Source: Streptomyces sp. NBC_01381 (GTDB taxonomy: Bacteria > Actinomycetota > Actinomycetes > Streptomycetales > Streptomycetaceae). From it: 64,000 bases of DNA. Below the pieces are notes generated by a model, which saw only the letters and a program-made list of their open reading frames with translations, was not told the DNA's origin and ran no database searches. Position numbers and translations under genes: made by a program. Location of the stretch: assembly GCF_026340305.1 (NCBI RefSeq), contig NZ_JAPEPI010000001.1, positions 868,001 to 932,000 on the forward strand. Direction: 5' to 3'. Shown in pieces: positions 8,263 to 16,483 of this stretch; the stretch's first letter is position 1; the number at the start of each line of letters is the position of its first letter.

Positions 8263-9231
8263 TCAGCTCAAGGTCACCTGGCGGTTGGTGAGACCCCCGC
8301 GAGCCCTGCGCTCCTCCGGGGTCAGCGGGGCGTCCGTGGCGAGCGCCGCGGCCAGCCGCTCGGCGAACTCGGCGGCGGGCTTCTCGATGTCGTCCGCGCC
8401 CATCCCGGTCGGCAGATCCCACACCGGCACGGTCAGACCGTGCGCCCGGAAGGAGCCGACGAGACGGGTTCCCTCACCGAGGCTCGACGTGCCGGCCGCG
8501 TGCAGCCGGGCGAGCGCGTCCAGGAGCTGCTCCTCGGGGTGCGGCATGACCCAGCGCAGGTGGTTCTTCTCCGGGGTCTCGCACCAGTAGGCGGATTCCA
8601 CGCCGGAGAGCTTCACGGTGGGGATGGCGGCGGCGTTCGCCCGCTCCAGGGACGCGGAGACTTCCGTGGAGGCGTTCTCCGAATCCGGCACCCAGAATTC
8701 GAAGCCCTCGTGCACGACCGGCTCGAAGGCGCCAGCGGGGTCGAGGATGTCCTGCAGGCGCGGTCCGTCCGCGGGCGCGCGGCGGGACTGCACCGGCGAG
8801 CCCGGCGCGGCGGCGAGCGCCCGCTGGAGGGTGTCGGCGAGGTCGCGGCTGATGTCGCCGGACGCCGTGTCGTTCTGCAGGCCGAGCAGGACCGAGCCGT
8901 CGTCGCGGCGCAGGGCGGGCCAGGCCATCGGCAGGACCGTCGCCAGCGAGACGGAGGGCACCCCGTCGGGCAGCCCGTCCTTGAGCGGCAGTTCGACGGT
9001 CGCCGCGGGGACGAGCTCGCGCAGCGCCACCCAGTCGCCCTCACCGGCCAGGCCCTCGAAGGGGCGGTGCACCAGCTCGGTCACCGCGTGCGCGGCGGCC
9101 CGGCCGTGACAGGCCTTGTAACGGCGGCCCGAACCGCAGGGGCAGGGTTCGCGGGCGCCGACGACGGGGACCTCTCCGTCCTTCAGCTGCGGCTGCTGCT
9201 TGCCCTTGGTCTGAGGGCGCTTCTTGGCCAT
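8263..9231 (-). CDS. SEC-C motif protein (DUF5926-like)
   Basis: This is a 322-residue cytosolic protein. Its basic N-terminus (MAKKRPQTKGKQQ) is followed by a SEC-C zinc-binding motif, CPCGSGRRYKACHG, at about residues 30-43, the same kind of metal motif found at the end of SecA. The rest is a conserved actinobacterial domain of unknown function. The start was set at 9231 because the sequence upstream is not conserved in style and the usual MAKKRP start is present. A role in protein export or quality control is only suggested by the motif. Confidence 0.85.
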   Translation of the reverse strand: MAKKRPQTKGKQQPQLKDGEVPVVGAREPCPCGSGRRYKACHGRAAAHAVTELVHRPFEGLAGEGDWVALRELVPAATVELPLKDGLPDGVPSVSLATVLPMAWPALRRDDGSVLLGLQNDTASGDISRDLADTLQRALAAAPGSPVQSRRAPADGPRLQDILDPAGAFEPVVHEGFEFWVPDSENASTEVSASLERANAAAIPTVKLSGVESAYWCETPEKNHLRWVMPHPEEQLLDALARLHAAGTSSLGEGTRLVGSFRAHGLTVPVWDLPTGMGADDIEKPAAEFAERLAAALATDAPLTPEERRARGGLTNRQVTLS

Positions 9232-9359
9232 CTTGGGTGTCTCCCGGATGCGGCTCTCTTGCGTGGCTCTTCGTACGTCTTGGGCGTACGGGCGCGAGCC
9301 TAGCCGCTCGCCCAGGGGGCGTCGGGAACACACCGGAACGGCTGTCGGGCGAGGGACCG

Positions 9360-9977
9360 TCAGTCGAGATCGTCGAACGGGTCCGCGTACGCGAGGTCGG
9401 GTATCGCGGCGGCCGACGGGGCCGCGACGCGCGTAGCGAAATCCTCATGGCGGTGCCCGGCATGTACGACGACCCACACCGTGACCTCGCCATGGGTGTC
9501 GTCGCGCACACCCCAGGCATCCGCGAGAGCCGTGATGATGTTGAGCCCGCGGCCGCCGTGCGCGGTGACCGAGGGTGTGGCCGGAACGGGGCGGGTCGGT
9601 CCTCCGCCGTCCGTCACCTCGACCGTCAGCCGGCCCGCCGCGTCCACGCGCCAGGCGGCCCGGACATCACCGTCGCCGACCAGTCCCTGGCCCAGCGGCC
9701 TGCCATGCCGGCAGGCATTGCTGAGCAGTTCCGAAAGGATCAGTACTGCGTCGTCGACGACCGAATCCGACACCCCGCTCCTGCGCAATTGCTCGCGCAT
9801 CCGGTGTCTCGCTTCCCCCACGCCCGCCGGGCCATGGGGTACGGCCATGCTCGACGACGCGGGCACCTCCCGTGCCACCACCAACGCCACCCCCGAGACC
9901 TCCTTCGCCCCACGCCACGGTGTGAATGCCCCAATGGACTGGACCGGAAACCGGCCAATCCCTGTGCGGTGACGCAC
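9360..9977 (-). CDS. RsbW-like ATP-binding protein
   Basis: This is a 205-residue protein with one HATPase domain (about residues 50-175). The N box is LSELLSNACRHG, G1 is VEVTDGGGP and G2 is HGGRGLNIITALADAWGV. It resembles streptomycete anti-sigma or regulatory ATPases. The GTG start at 9977 leaves about 35 extra N-terminal residues; a later start is possible. The Ala/Asp-rich tail after residue 185 is probably disordered. It stands alone, and no sigma factor or antagonist gene is adjacent. Confidence 0.8.
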   Translation of the reverse strand: MRHRTGIGRFPVQSIGAFTPWRGAKEVSGVALVVAREVPASSSMAVPHGPAGVGEARHRMREQLRRSGVSDSVVDDAVLILSELLSNACRHGRPLGQGLVGDGDVRAAWRVDAAGRLTVEVTDGGGPTRPVPATPSVTAHGGRGLNIITALADAWGVRDDTHGEVTVWVVVHAGHRHEDFATRVAAPSAAAIPDLAYADPFDDLD

Positions 9978-10039
9978 TCGTAACGATCGAATACGGACCG
10001 AACGCGCCGGTGCACACCCTGTAACCGAAGGGGCTCCCG

Positions 10040-10852
10040 TTAGTCGCGGCCCAGTTGAGACAGGACTTGCTTGGGGCGGTTGGTGATGATCGCGTCGACG
10101 CCGAGTTCTGCGCAGAGCTCGACGTCCTCGGGTTCGTTCACGGTCCAGACGTGGACCTGGTGGCCGGCGCGCTTGAGTTTGGCCACGTAGGAGGGGTGGT
10201 TGCGCACGATCCGCATGCCGGGGCCCGCGATCCGTACGCCCTCGGGCAGGCGGCCGTCGCGGTGGCGCGGCGAGACGAACTGCATCAGGTAGACCGTGGG
10301 CAGGGTGGGGGACGCGGCCCGCACCCGGTGCAGGGAGCGCGCGGAGAAGCTCATGATGCGCACCGGGGACGGGCCTTCGGTGGGTGGGGAATCCAGACCG
10401 AAGCGCTTCAGTAGAAGCAGCAGCCTTTCCTCGACCTGGCCCGCCCAGCGCGTGGGGTGCTTCGTCTCGATGGCCAGCTGGACGTTGCGCCCCGAGGCGT
10501 TGCTGTCGGCCACCAGCTCAAGGAGCCGCTCCAGGGTGAGGACGGAGGTGTCCTCCCAGTCGGGGCCTTCGTCGGCCTCGGCGTGGTTTCTCTTCCAGGA
10601 GCCGAAGTCCAGCGTGGCGAGATCGGCGAGCTCCAGGGCGGAGACGGCTCCTCGGCCGTTCGACGTACGGTTGACGCGTCGGTCGTGGACGCAGACGAGA
10701 TGGCCGTCCGCGGTCAGGCGTACATCGCATTCGAGGGCGTCGGCACCGTCCTCGACCGCTTTCTTGTACGCGGCCAGCGTGTGCTCGGGAGCGTCTTCGG
10801 ATGCTCCGCGGTGGGCGACGACCTGGATCTGTTGCTGTCGTGCGAGGGTCAC
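10040..10852 (-). CDS. Glycerophosphodiester phosphodiesterase
   Basis: This 270-residue TIM-barrel enzyme is predicted to hydrolyse glycerophosphodiesters to glycerol-3-phosphate and an alcohol. The N-terminal signature is complete: VAHRGASEDAPEHTL, then ECDVRLTADGHLVCVHD, which carries the catalytic histidines and metal-binding acids. The C-terminal motif VHVWTVNEPED and the ending GVDAIITNRP are also typical. There is no signal peptide, so it should be cytosolic. The start is GTG at 10852. It is divergent from the HtrA-type protease gene. Confidence 0.92.
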   Translation of the reverse strand: MTLARQQQIQVVAHRGASEDAPEHTLAAYKKAVEDGADALECDVRLTADGHLVCVHDRRVNRTSNGRGAVSALELADLATLDFGSWKRNHAEADEGPDWEDTSVLTLERLLELVADSNASGRNVQLAIETKHPTRWAGQVEERLLLLLKRFGLDSPPTEGPSPVRIMSFSARSLHRVRAASPTLPTVYLMQFVSPRHRDGRLPEGVRIAGPGMRIVRNHPSYVAKLKRAGHQVHVWTVNEPEDVELCAELGVDAIITNRPKQVLSQLGRD

Positions 10853-11046
10853 CGCGTCATCGTGCCATCACGGGGTACGCACAGGCTCGCCCGAGGTCGG
10901 GTGTACACGGTGCACACAGCGCCGGATCCACAGGATCGGCTTATGGTGCCCTGACAGCCCATGGGAAAAGCTGACTGCAGACAGAATCACAGTTGGCCAC
11001 AGCCAGGCCGTGACCGAGAACGACAGCGTGGACCGAGGAGAGAGCT

Positions 11047-12426
11047 GTGAGCACCGAGAACGAGGGCAACGAGGTACCCAAGGCCCCGTCCGCACCTCCC
11101 GTGCCGGTGGACACTCCCGCTGCTTCCGCCGATCCCGCGCCCCCCGCAGGACCGGCGCCGCACGCGTCGGGCGCCGCGGCCGGGGCCTGGCCGCCGCCCC
11201 CGCCCCCGCCCGCCGTTCCTTCGTACGCGCAGGGCGGAGGAGCGGGCTCCACGTGGGGCGCCTCGTACGCGGCGCAGCACCCCGAAGGGCCGAAGCCCGC
11301 GGGCCGGCGCGGTGGCCTGATCGCAGCGGTGCTCGTGGCCGCGCTGGTCGCGGGTGGAATCGGCGGCGGCATCGGCTTCTGGGCGGCTGATCGCAACGAC
11401 GACGACGCCACGGACTCGACCACGGTCTCCGCATCGGACACCCCGGCCGACCTCAAGCGCGAGCCCGGCTCGGTCGCCGGCATCGCCAACAAGGCGCTCC
11501 CCAGCGTCGTCACCATAGACGCCCAGGGGGGCAACGGCGAGGGCGGTACGGGCACCGGCTTCGTCTACGACAAGCAGGGCCACATCCTCACCAACAACCA
11601 CGTGGTGGCCTCCGCCGCCGACGGCGGAAAGCTCGCGGCGACGTTCTCGAACGGCAAGAAGTACGACGCCGAGGTGGTCGGCCGTGCCGAGGGCTACGAC
11701 GTGGCGGTCATCAAGCTCAAGAGCAAGCCCGCGGACCTGAAGCCGCTGGCCCTCGGCAACTCGGACCGGGTGGCCGTCGGCGACTCGACGATCGCCATCG
11801 GTGCCCCCTTCGGCCTCTCGAACACGGTCACGACCGGCATCGTCAGCGCCAAGGACCGCCCGGTGACCTCCAGCGACGGTGCCAGCAGCAAGAGTTCGTA
11901 CATGAGCGCCCTGCAGACCGACGCCTCCATCAACCCGGGCAACTCCGGAGGCCCGCTGCTCGACTCGCGGGGCGCGGTCATCGGCATCAATTCCGCGATC
12001 AAGCCCGCGGAGAGCGGCGGCGGCCTCGGCGGCAGCGGCCAGTCCGGTTCCATCGGCCTGGGCTTCGCGATCCCGGTCAACCAGGCCAAGTACGTCGCCG
12101 AGCAGCTGATCAAGAACGGCCAGGCGGTCTACCCGGTCATCGGCGCCTCGGTCTCGCTGGGCGAGGACACGGGCGGTGCCACGATCTCCCAGGAGGGCGC
12201 GAGCGGTTCGCAGGCGGTCACCCCGAACGGCCCGGCGGACCAGGCGGGCCTCAAGCCCGGCGACGTCATCACGAAGCTTGACGACACGGTGATCGACAGC
12301 GGTCCGACCCTGATCGGCCAGATCTGGACCCACAAGCCGGGCGACAAGGTCAAGATCACGTTCGAACGCGACGGCAAGGAGCGCACGGTCGACGTGGTCC
12401 TGGGCCAGCGCAAGGGCGAGAGCTGA
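11047..12426 (+). CDS. HtrA/DegP-type membrane-anchored serine protease with PDZ domain
   Basis: This 459-residue protein begins with a long Pro/Ala-rich cytoplasmic region (1-87). One membrane segment follows at about 90-112, then a trypsin-like domain outside the cell and a PDZ domain at about 360-455. The catalytic triad is intact: His185 in LTNNHVV, Asp218 in GYDVAVI and Ser300 in INPGNSGGP. It fits the actinobacterial HtrA class, which deals with misfolded envelope proteins. The start has a GAGGAGAG-type ribosome binding site. A strong hairpin at 12441-12470 ends the transcript right at the next tRNA. Confidence 0.93.
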   Translation: MSTENEGNEVPKAPSAPPVPVDTPAASADPAPPAGPAPHASGAAAGAWPPPPPPPAVPSYAQGGGAGSTWGASYAAQHPEGPKPAGRRGGLIAAVLVAALVAGGIGGGIGFWAADRNDDDATDSTTVSASDTPADLKREPGSVAGIANKALPSVVTIDAQGGNGEGGTGTGFVYDKQGHILTNNHVVASAADGGKLAATFSNGKKYDAEVVGRAEGYDVAVIKLKSKPADLKPLALGNSDRVAVGDSTIAIGAPFGLSNTVTTGIVSAKDRPVTSSDGASSKSSYMSALQTDASINPGNSGGPLLDSRGAVIGINSAIKPAESGGGLGGSGQSGSIGLGFAIPVNQAKYVAEQLIKNGQAVYPVIGASVSLGEDTGGATISQEGASGSQAVTPNGPADQAGLKPGDVITKLDDTVIDSGPTLIGQIWTHKPGDKVKITFERDGKERTVDVVLGQRKGES

Positions 12427-12440
12427 CCCGCTACTCTTGA

Positions 12441-12470
12441 CCCCGCACCGCCCTGACCGGCGGTGCGGGG
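12441..12470 (+). terminator. htrA-type gene terminator overlapping tRNA-Ser
   Basis: CCCCGCACCGCC at 12441-12452 pairs perfectly with 12459-12470. The last two bases of the stem are the first two bases of the tRNA-Ser gene. Confidence 0.8.
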
Positions 12471-12553
12471 TGGGTTGCCCGAGCGGCCTAAGGGAACGGT
12501 CTTGAAAACCGTCGTGGCGCGAGTCACCGTGGGTTCAAATCCCACACCCACCG
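12469..12553 (+). tRNA. tRNA-Ser(TGA)
   Basis: This is an 85-nt class II tRNA. The acceptor stem GGTGGGT pairs with ACCCACC and the discriminator is G. The anticodon loop CTTGAAA (anticodon TGA) sits between ACGGT and ACCGT, and a long variable arm is present. The T arm GTGGGTTCAAATCCCAC is intact. CCA is not encoded. Confidence 0.95.
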
Positions 12554-12580
12554 CTTGAGGGGCCTGTTGGGCCTGGTGAG

Positions 12581-12612
12581 AAGGGGCGTCCGGAAGTCTC
12601 CGGGCGCCCCTT
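12581..12612 (+). terminator. Terminator after tRNA-Ser(TGA)
   Basis: AAGGGGCG and CGCCCCTT flank an inner TCCGGA/TCCGGG stem, and TTCTTCG follows. Confidence 0.75.
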
Positions 12613-12799
12613 CTTCGTGCCGTCTCGCGCCGGTTCATCGCGCCGGTTCCCCATGCCGTCCTCGCGCCGGGGGTGGGGCTGGCGACACCCCCAAGAGGCC
12701 GGGGCGCCGTATGTCGGCGGGCGCGCGGATTCGCGAACGTGGAGGACATCAGCACGGCACGTCCCCACCCTCATCGCCGCGAAGATTCGAGGCCCCGCC

Positions 12800-13516
12800 A
12801 TGAGCACAAGCACCCTGCCGTACGCAGCCGCTCCCTCTGCTCCGTCCGCTCCGTTCGCCGCGGGTCCTGCGCGGTCCCCCGGCTTCTGGCGGGCGCCGTT
12901 CGCCGCCGCGACCTACCGGGAGATCGGCTACACCGTCGCCTCGCTGCCCATCGCCGTCGTCGGTTTCACCTTCGCCGTGACGATGTTCTCGCTCGGCATG
13001 GGGCTGTTCGTCACCGTGCTCGGACTGCCGGTGCTTGCCGCCGCGTTGGCGGGCGCGCGGGGGCTCGGTGCCGCCGAGCGGGGGCGGGCGCGGGCCGGCC
13101 TCGGGCTCGACGTCGCCGGGCCCGCCCCGGTGCGGACCTCGCCGGGAGAGGGGGCGTGGGCCGGGAGGCGCGCCCGGCTCGCGGACGCCGCGGGCTGGCG
13201 GGCGCTGCTCTTCCAGGTCGTGATGTTCCCCGCGCGCGTGACGTCCTTCGTGCTCACCGTGACCTTCCTGGTCACCGGCTGGGTGGTCGCGCTCCTGCCG
13301 GCGTACTCCTGGGTGTTCCCGCACTACCTCGACTGGCCGGGCTACCGGGTGTTCGACTACACATCGGGCGGCGAGCACCACGCGTACTACCTGGAGTCGC
13401 CGTTGCAGATCGCCGGTGCCTCCTTGCTCGGCCTCGCCATCGTCTTCCTCACCCCGAAGCTGGTCCGCGCCCTGACGAACATCGACCGCGCGGCGGTGCG
13501 TTCGCTGCTCGGGTAG
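12800..13516 (+). CDS. Stand-alone membrane sensor domain protein
   Basis: This 238-residue membrane protein consists of the four-helix sensor domain that in other streptomycete proteins precedes a histidine kinase. There are two hydrophobic pairs at about residues 45-88 and 135-180 plus a segment at 208-226. An extracytoplasmic loop (PHYLDWPGYRVFDYT onward) lies before the last segment. No kinase, receiver or DNA-binding domain follows. It may have come from a truncated kinase or act as a sensing subunit for a separate protein. It ends 7 bp from the convergent prim-pol gene. Confidence 0.8.
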   Translation: MSTSTLPYAAAPSAPSAPFAAGPARSPGFWRAPFAAATYREIGYTVASLPIAVVGFTFAVTMFSLGMGLFVTVLGLPVLAAALAGARGLGAAERGRARAGLGLDVAGPAPVRTSPGEGAWAGRRARLADAAGWRALLFQVVMFPARVTSFVLTVTFLVTGWVVALLPAYSWVFPHYLDWPGYRVFDYTSGGEHHAYYLESPLQIAGASLLGLAIVFLTPKLVRALTNIDRAAVRSLLG

Positions 13517-13523
13517 CGGCCCC

Positions 13524-14387
13524 CTAAGCGTGCCCGGTGAGGCGGGCTGCCGACGCGATCGTCGAGCGGGCCTCGTGTTCCGTCAGGCCGACCCGGATTG
13601 CGGCATCGGTGAGTTCGCCCGACAGGGTCTCGCCGATGCCGTTCTCGTACGCGCGGCAAGCGGCCCAGAAGAGACGGGTGTTGCGCTGGCCCTCGTGCGC
13701 GGCGAGCACGAACTGGACGAGCCCCTGGCCGTGCTGGACCGGCGGCTTCGAAGGCCCCGTGTGTGCGCGGGCCGGCGGCATGAGCAGCCGCAGGAGCGCG
13801 GGCGGGCAGGCGCCGGGCGGGAGTTGAGCGGTGCCCGGCACGGTGCTGTAGACGCCGTGTTCGGTGCGCGAGCCGGGGCCGACGAGATAGCCGCCGGCGC
13901 CCCGGATGTCGATGCCGGGGGCGAGGCGGCCCGCGGAGTTGGGGATGACGGCGTCGGGCGGGCCCGAAAGCCAGATGTGGCGGCCGCCGCTCGGGGTCAC
14001 CACGACGACCGTGGCCGGGATGGTGAACAGGTGGCGCAGCGCCAGTTCCCGCAGGGCGGCCGAGGCGTCCGTACCGGACTTGGTGTCCAGGTCGATGCCG
14101 ATCAGATGGTGTGGGGGAAGCCCGCAGGCGATGCCGTATCCGCTGGCCCAAGGGGCGGCGGCGAAGAGCTCGCGGATACGGCGCGGGTCGGTCGACGCGT
14201 CGTACACGCCGTGTCCGGGGCGGCCGCATTCGCCGTGGCAGGGCGTCGGTTCGGGCTGGTCGTGGTGGGGGGAGCGCAAGGCAGGCAGCTTGGTGCGGGA
14301 GAGCGGGATGACGGCGAGGCCGCGCTCTGCGGCGGACAGGGCGTGGGCGAGTGCGAGCGCTGTGGCATGGCGGTCGATGGTGGCCAT
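13524..14387 (-). CDS. Bifunctional DNA primase/polymerase domain protein
   Basis: This 287-residue protein has an N-terminal prim-pol domain (about residues 10-190) with the catalytic residues present: HLIGIDLDTKSG supplies the DxD and TPSGGRHIWLSG supplies the histidine motif. The Cys-rich PCHGECGRPGHG loop resembles the loop in the related protein at 6684. A C-terminal helical region follows. Such domains are common in phages, plasmids and actinobacterial chromosomes, where their role is unclear. No phage or plasmid genes surround this one. The ATG at 14387 was chosen over an upstream start whose extra residues look non-coding. Confidence 0.85.
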   Translation of the reverse strand: MATIDRHATALALAHALSAAERGLAVIPLSRTKLPALRSPHHDQPEPTPCHGECGRPGHGVYDASTDPRRIRELFAAAPWASGYGIACGLPPHHLIGIDLDTKSGTDASAALRELALRHLFTIPATVVVVTPSGGRHIWLSGPPDAVIPNSAGRLAPGIDIRGAGGYLVGPGSRTEHGVYSTVPGTAQLPPGACPPALLRLLMPPARAHTGPSKPPVQHGQGLVQFVLAAHEGQRNTRLFWAACRAYENGIGETLSGELTDAAIRVGLTEHEARSTIASAARLTGHA

Positions 14388-14757
14388 GCCGCCATTTTCG
14401 TACAAGTGTTCGAAGAAGGGAAGAGGGGGAGGCCTCGACACGCGCCGGAAGCGCGGATGGGAGCCCTCTTCTTCGGGGGACGCCGGAACGCTTCAGCGCT
14501 TGCGGCGCCTGGGTTTGGGCGGGTTGCACGGGGCTGAGCTGGGGCTTTGGCGGCGCGAAGCGTGTTTATCGACTTGTACTCACGCTTGCGGGGGAATCGG
14601 GGCTTCCGGGGTGGTTCGCCGGGGATTCGGTGGGCAACTCTGGACTCGCGACGTCGTGCAGAACCCGAGGTGGTCGGCCAACTGCCTTGGAACAAGCCGT
14701 ACTTCCGGTGCTCCCGGCACATTGCCGGTGCGTACCTCCCGTTCTGGAGGAATTGAC
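14388..14757. other. Intergenic region upstream of small secreted protein gene
   Basis: No gene was found here. The region contains an imperfect inverted repeat AAGCGTG (14558-14564) / CACGCTT (14581-14587) and must carry the promoter of the prim-pol gene and of the secreted protein gene at 14758. I could not match it to a known riboswitch. Confidence 0.45.
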
Positions 14758-15069
14758 ATGGCAAGCATCCGTACCGCCCGCGTCATCGCCGCCGCCGCGG
14801 CCCTGCCCTTGGCCGCCGCGCTCTTCTCCGGTGTCGCGATGGCTGACAACGGCTCTTTCGCGGACGACGGATCGAACGCGGGCGTGGCCACCGTCAACGG
14901 CAGTGGCGTCGGCGACGACAACAGCGGCAACTCGAACACGACGCAGCAGCAGGCGGTCGGCAACGGCGCATCGAACCAGAACAACAACGCTCAGGTGAAC
15001 GGCTCCGGGTTCACGGCGATCGACCAGTCGAACGAGAACGTCGCGTTCAACTTCACCAACCTCTGGTGA
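14758..15069 (+). CDS. Small secreted Asn/Gly-rich protein
   Basis: This 103-residue precursor has a signal peptide (about residues 1-30, MASIRTARVIAAAA onward, cleavage near AMAD). The mature part of about 73 residues is very rich in Asn, Gly, Ser and Gln, with short repeated NGSG motifs (VNGSGVGDD, VNGSGFTAID) and a run of NTTQQQ/NQNNN. There is no cysteine. The style recalls small surface or fibre-forming proteins of Streptomyces, but the known chaplin and rodlin signatures are absent. The ribosome binding site CTGGAGGA is excellent, and a strong terminator follows at 15125-15155. Function is not known. Confidence 0.8.
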   Translation: MASIRTARVIAAAAALPLAAALFSGVAMADNGSFADDGSNAGVATVNGSGVGDDNSGNSNTTQQQAVGNGASNQNNNAQVNGSGFTAIDQSNENVAFNFTNLW

Positions 15070-15124
15070 GGTAACGGCCGTCTGGGGTTGCTCCTTGGGT
15101 CGGCTCGATGGGGTGTGTGACGGT

Positions 15125-15155
15125 CTGCGCGGCGGTGCGATGCACCGCCGCGCAG
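15125..15155 (+). terminator. Terminator of the small secreted protein gene
   Basis: A perfect 14-bp stem (CTGCGCGGCGGTGC at 15125-15138 with 15142-15155) has a 3-base loop. Confidence 0.85.
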
Positions 15156-15212
15156 GCGTGTTCGGCCCCGCGTTGCCGCCGGGGGCCCGCCCTTCGTATC
15201 CGGGGTGATCTC

Positions 15213-15250
15213 TTGACACTCGCACGGTTTCTGACGGACAGTCAGAAACC
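15213..15250 (+). promoter_or_regulatory. Promoter with overlapping palindromic operator for the igr-like operon
   Basis: A TTGACA -35 box at 15213-15218 is followed by a perfect inverted repeat, GGTTTCTGAC (15226-15235) and GTCAGAAACC (15241-15250), with a 5-bp spacer. The repeat covers the expected -10 position, 43 bp before the first gene. This is the layout of a repressor site, probably TetR-like. No TetR gene is adjacent; the nearest is at 25043. Confidence 0.65.
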
Positions 15251-15292
15251 CTTGTCGGTGCGACGCCCGTACGCGAAGGAGAGGCCGCCGCC

Positions 15293-16483
15293 GTGCACCT
15301 CGCCCCCACCGAACGCCAGCAGCAGCTGCGCTCCGAACTGCGCGCGTACTTCCGCGATCTGATGCCGGGAGGACCGCCCGAAGGCGACGACCTGGAGGGG
15401 CAGCGCCGCCTGCTGCGGCGCATCGGGGCCGACGGAATGCTCGGCCTCGGCTGGCCCGTCGAGTACGGCGGGCAGGGGCGGGGCGCCGACGAGCAGTTCG
15501 TCTTCTTCGACGAGGCCTATCGCGCGGGCGCGCCGGTGTCGATGGTCACGCTGAACACCGTCGGCCCGACGCTCATGAAGTACGGCACACAGGAGCAGAA
15601 GGCCTCCTTCCTGCCGCGCATCCTCAGCGGCGATCTCGTCTTCGCGATCGGCTACAGCGAGCCGTCGGCGGGGACGGACCTCGCCTCGCTGCGTACGCGG
15701 GCGGTGCGCGTCAGCGAAGGATCCGACGAGGCGTGGCTCATCGACGGGCAGAAGATCTTCACGTCGAACGCGCAGAACGCCGACTGGATCTGGCTCGCCT
15801 GCCGCACCGACCCGCAGGCGCCCAAGCACCAGGGCATCTCGATCATCCTCGTGCCGACGGCGGCGCCCGGTTTCTCGTGGACGCCGATAGAGACCGTGGG
15901 CGGGCTGACCACGACGGCGACGTACTACGACGGGATACGCGTGCCCGCCACGAACCTCGTCGGCGAGGAGAACGGCGGCTGGGGGCTCATCACCAACCAG
16001 CTGAACCACGAGCGGGTGGCACTCGCCGCGATCGGCATGCAGGCCGAGGACTTCTACGCGGCGGCCCTCGCCTTCGCGCGTACACCCGATCCGGTGACGG
16101 GTGAGCGTCGGATTGACGCTCCGTGGGTCCGTTCCAGACTGGCCGAAGCGCGGGCGCGGCTCGCGGCTACGCGCCTGGTCAACTGGCGTTTGGTGGGCGA
16201 AGTGGGGGCGGGCCGGCTGGCGCCCGGAGACGCGAGCGGCGTGAAATTCATGGGAACCGAATCGGCCGTGGAGGTGTACCGAATATGTCAGGAAGTCACG
16301 GGCGGCGCGGGTCTGGTGCGGGCCGGATCGCCCGGGGCCCTGGCGCTCGGCACGGGCGGTGAGGGGGAGTTGGAGCGGATGAACAGGGCGGCGCAGATCA
16401 ATACGTTCGGCGGCGGGGTGAGCGAGGTGCAGCGGGAGATCGTGGCGACGATGCGCCTCGGGATGCGGAGGGGACGGCGGTGA
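15293..16483 (+). CDS. Acyl-CoA dehydrogenase (ChsE/FadE29-like subunit)
   Basis: This 396-residue flavoenzyme is of the acyl-CoA dehydrogenase fold: N-terminal helices, a middle beta domain (GYSEPSAGTDLASLRTRA binds FAD/substrate) and C-terminal helices ending with the family motif INTFGGGVSEVQREIVA. It starts at a GTG with a GAAGGAGAG ribosome binding site and ends with a 4-bp GTGA overlap into the next gene. A second, shorter dehydrogenase lies two genes on (17390). In mycobacteria, pairs of this kind form an alpha2beta2 enzyme that oxidises CoA thioesters of steroid side chains. The substrate here is inferred from that parallel only. Confidence 0.87.
   Translation: MHLAPTERQQQLRSELRAYFRDLMPGGPPEGDDLEGQRRLLRRIGADGMLGLGWPVEYGGQGRGADEQFVFFDEAYRAGAPVSMVTLNTVGPTLMKYGTQEQKASFLPRILSGDLVFAIGYSEPSAGTDLASLRTRAVRVSEGSDEAWLIDGQKIFTSNAQNADWIWLACRTDPQAPKHQGISIILVPTAAPGFSWTPIETVGGLTTTATYYDGIRVPATNLVGEENGGWGLITNQLNHERVALAAIGMQAEDFYAAALAFARTPDPVTGERRIDAPWVRSRLAEARARLAATRLVNWRLVGEVGAGRLAPGDASGVKFMGTESAVEVYRICQEVTGGAGLVRAGSPGALALGTGGEGELERMNRAAQINTFGGGVSEVQREIVATMRLGMRRGRR

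Noticed and set aside
14758..15069. Rodlin or chaplin
   Set aside because: It has no cysteine pair, no chaplin domain and no rodlin-like segments; only the general composition is similar.
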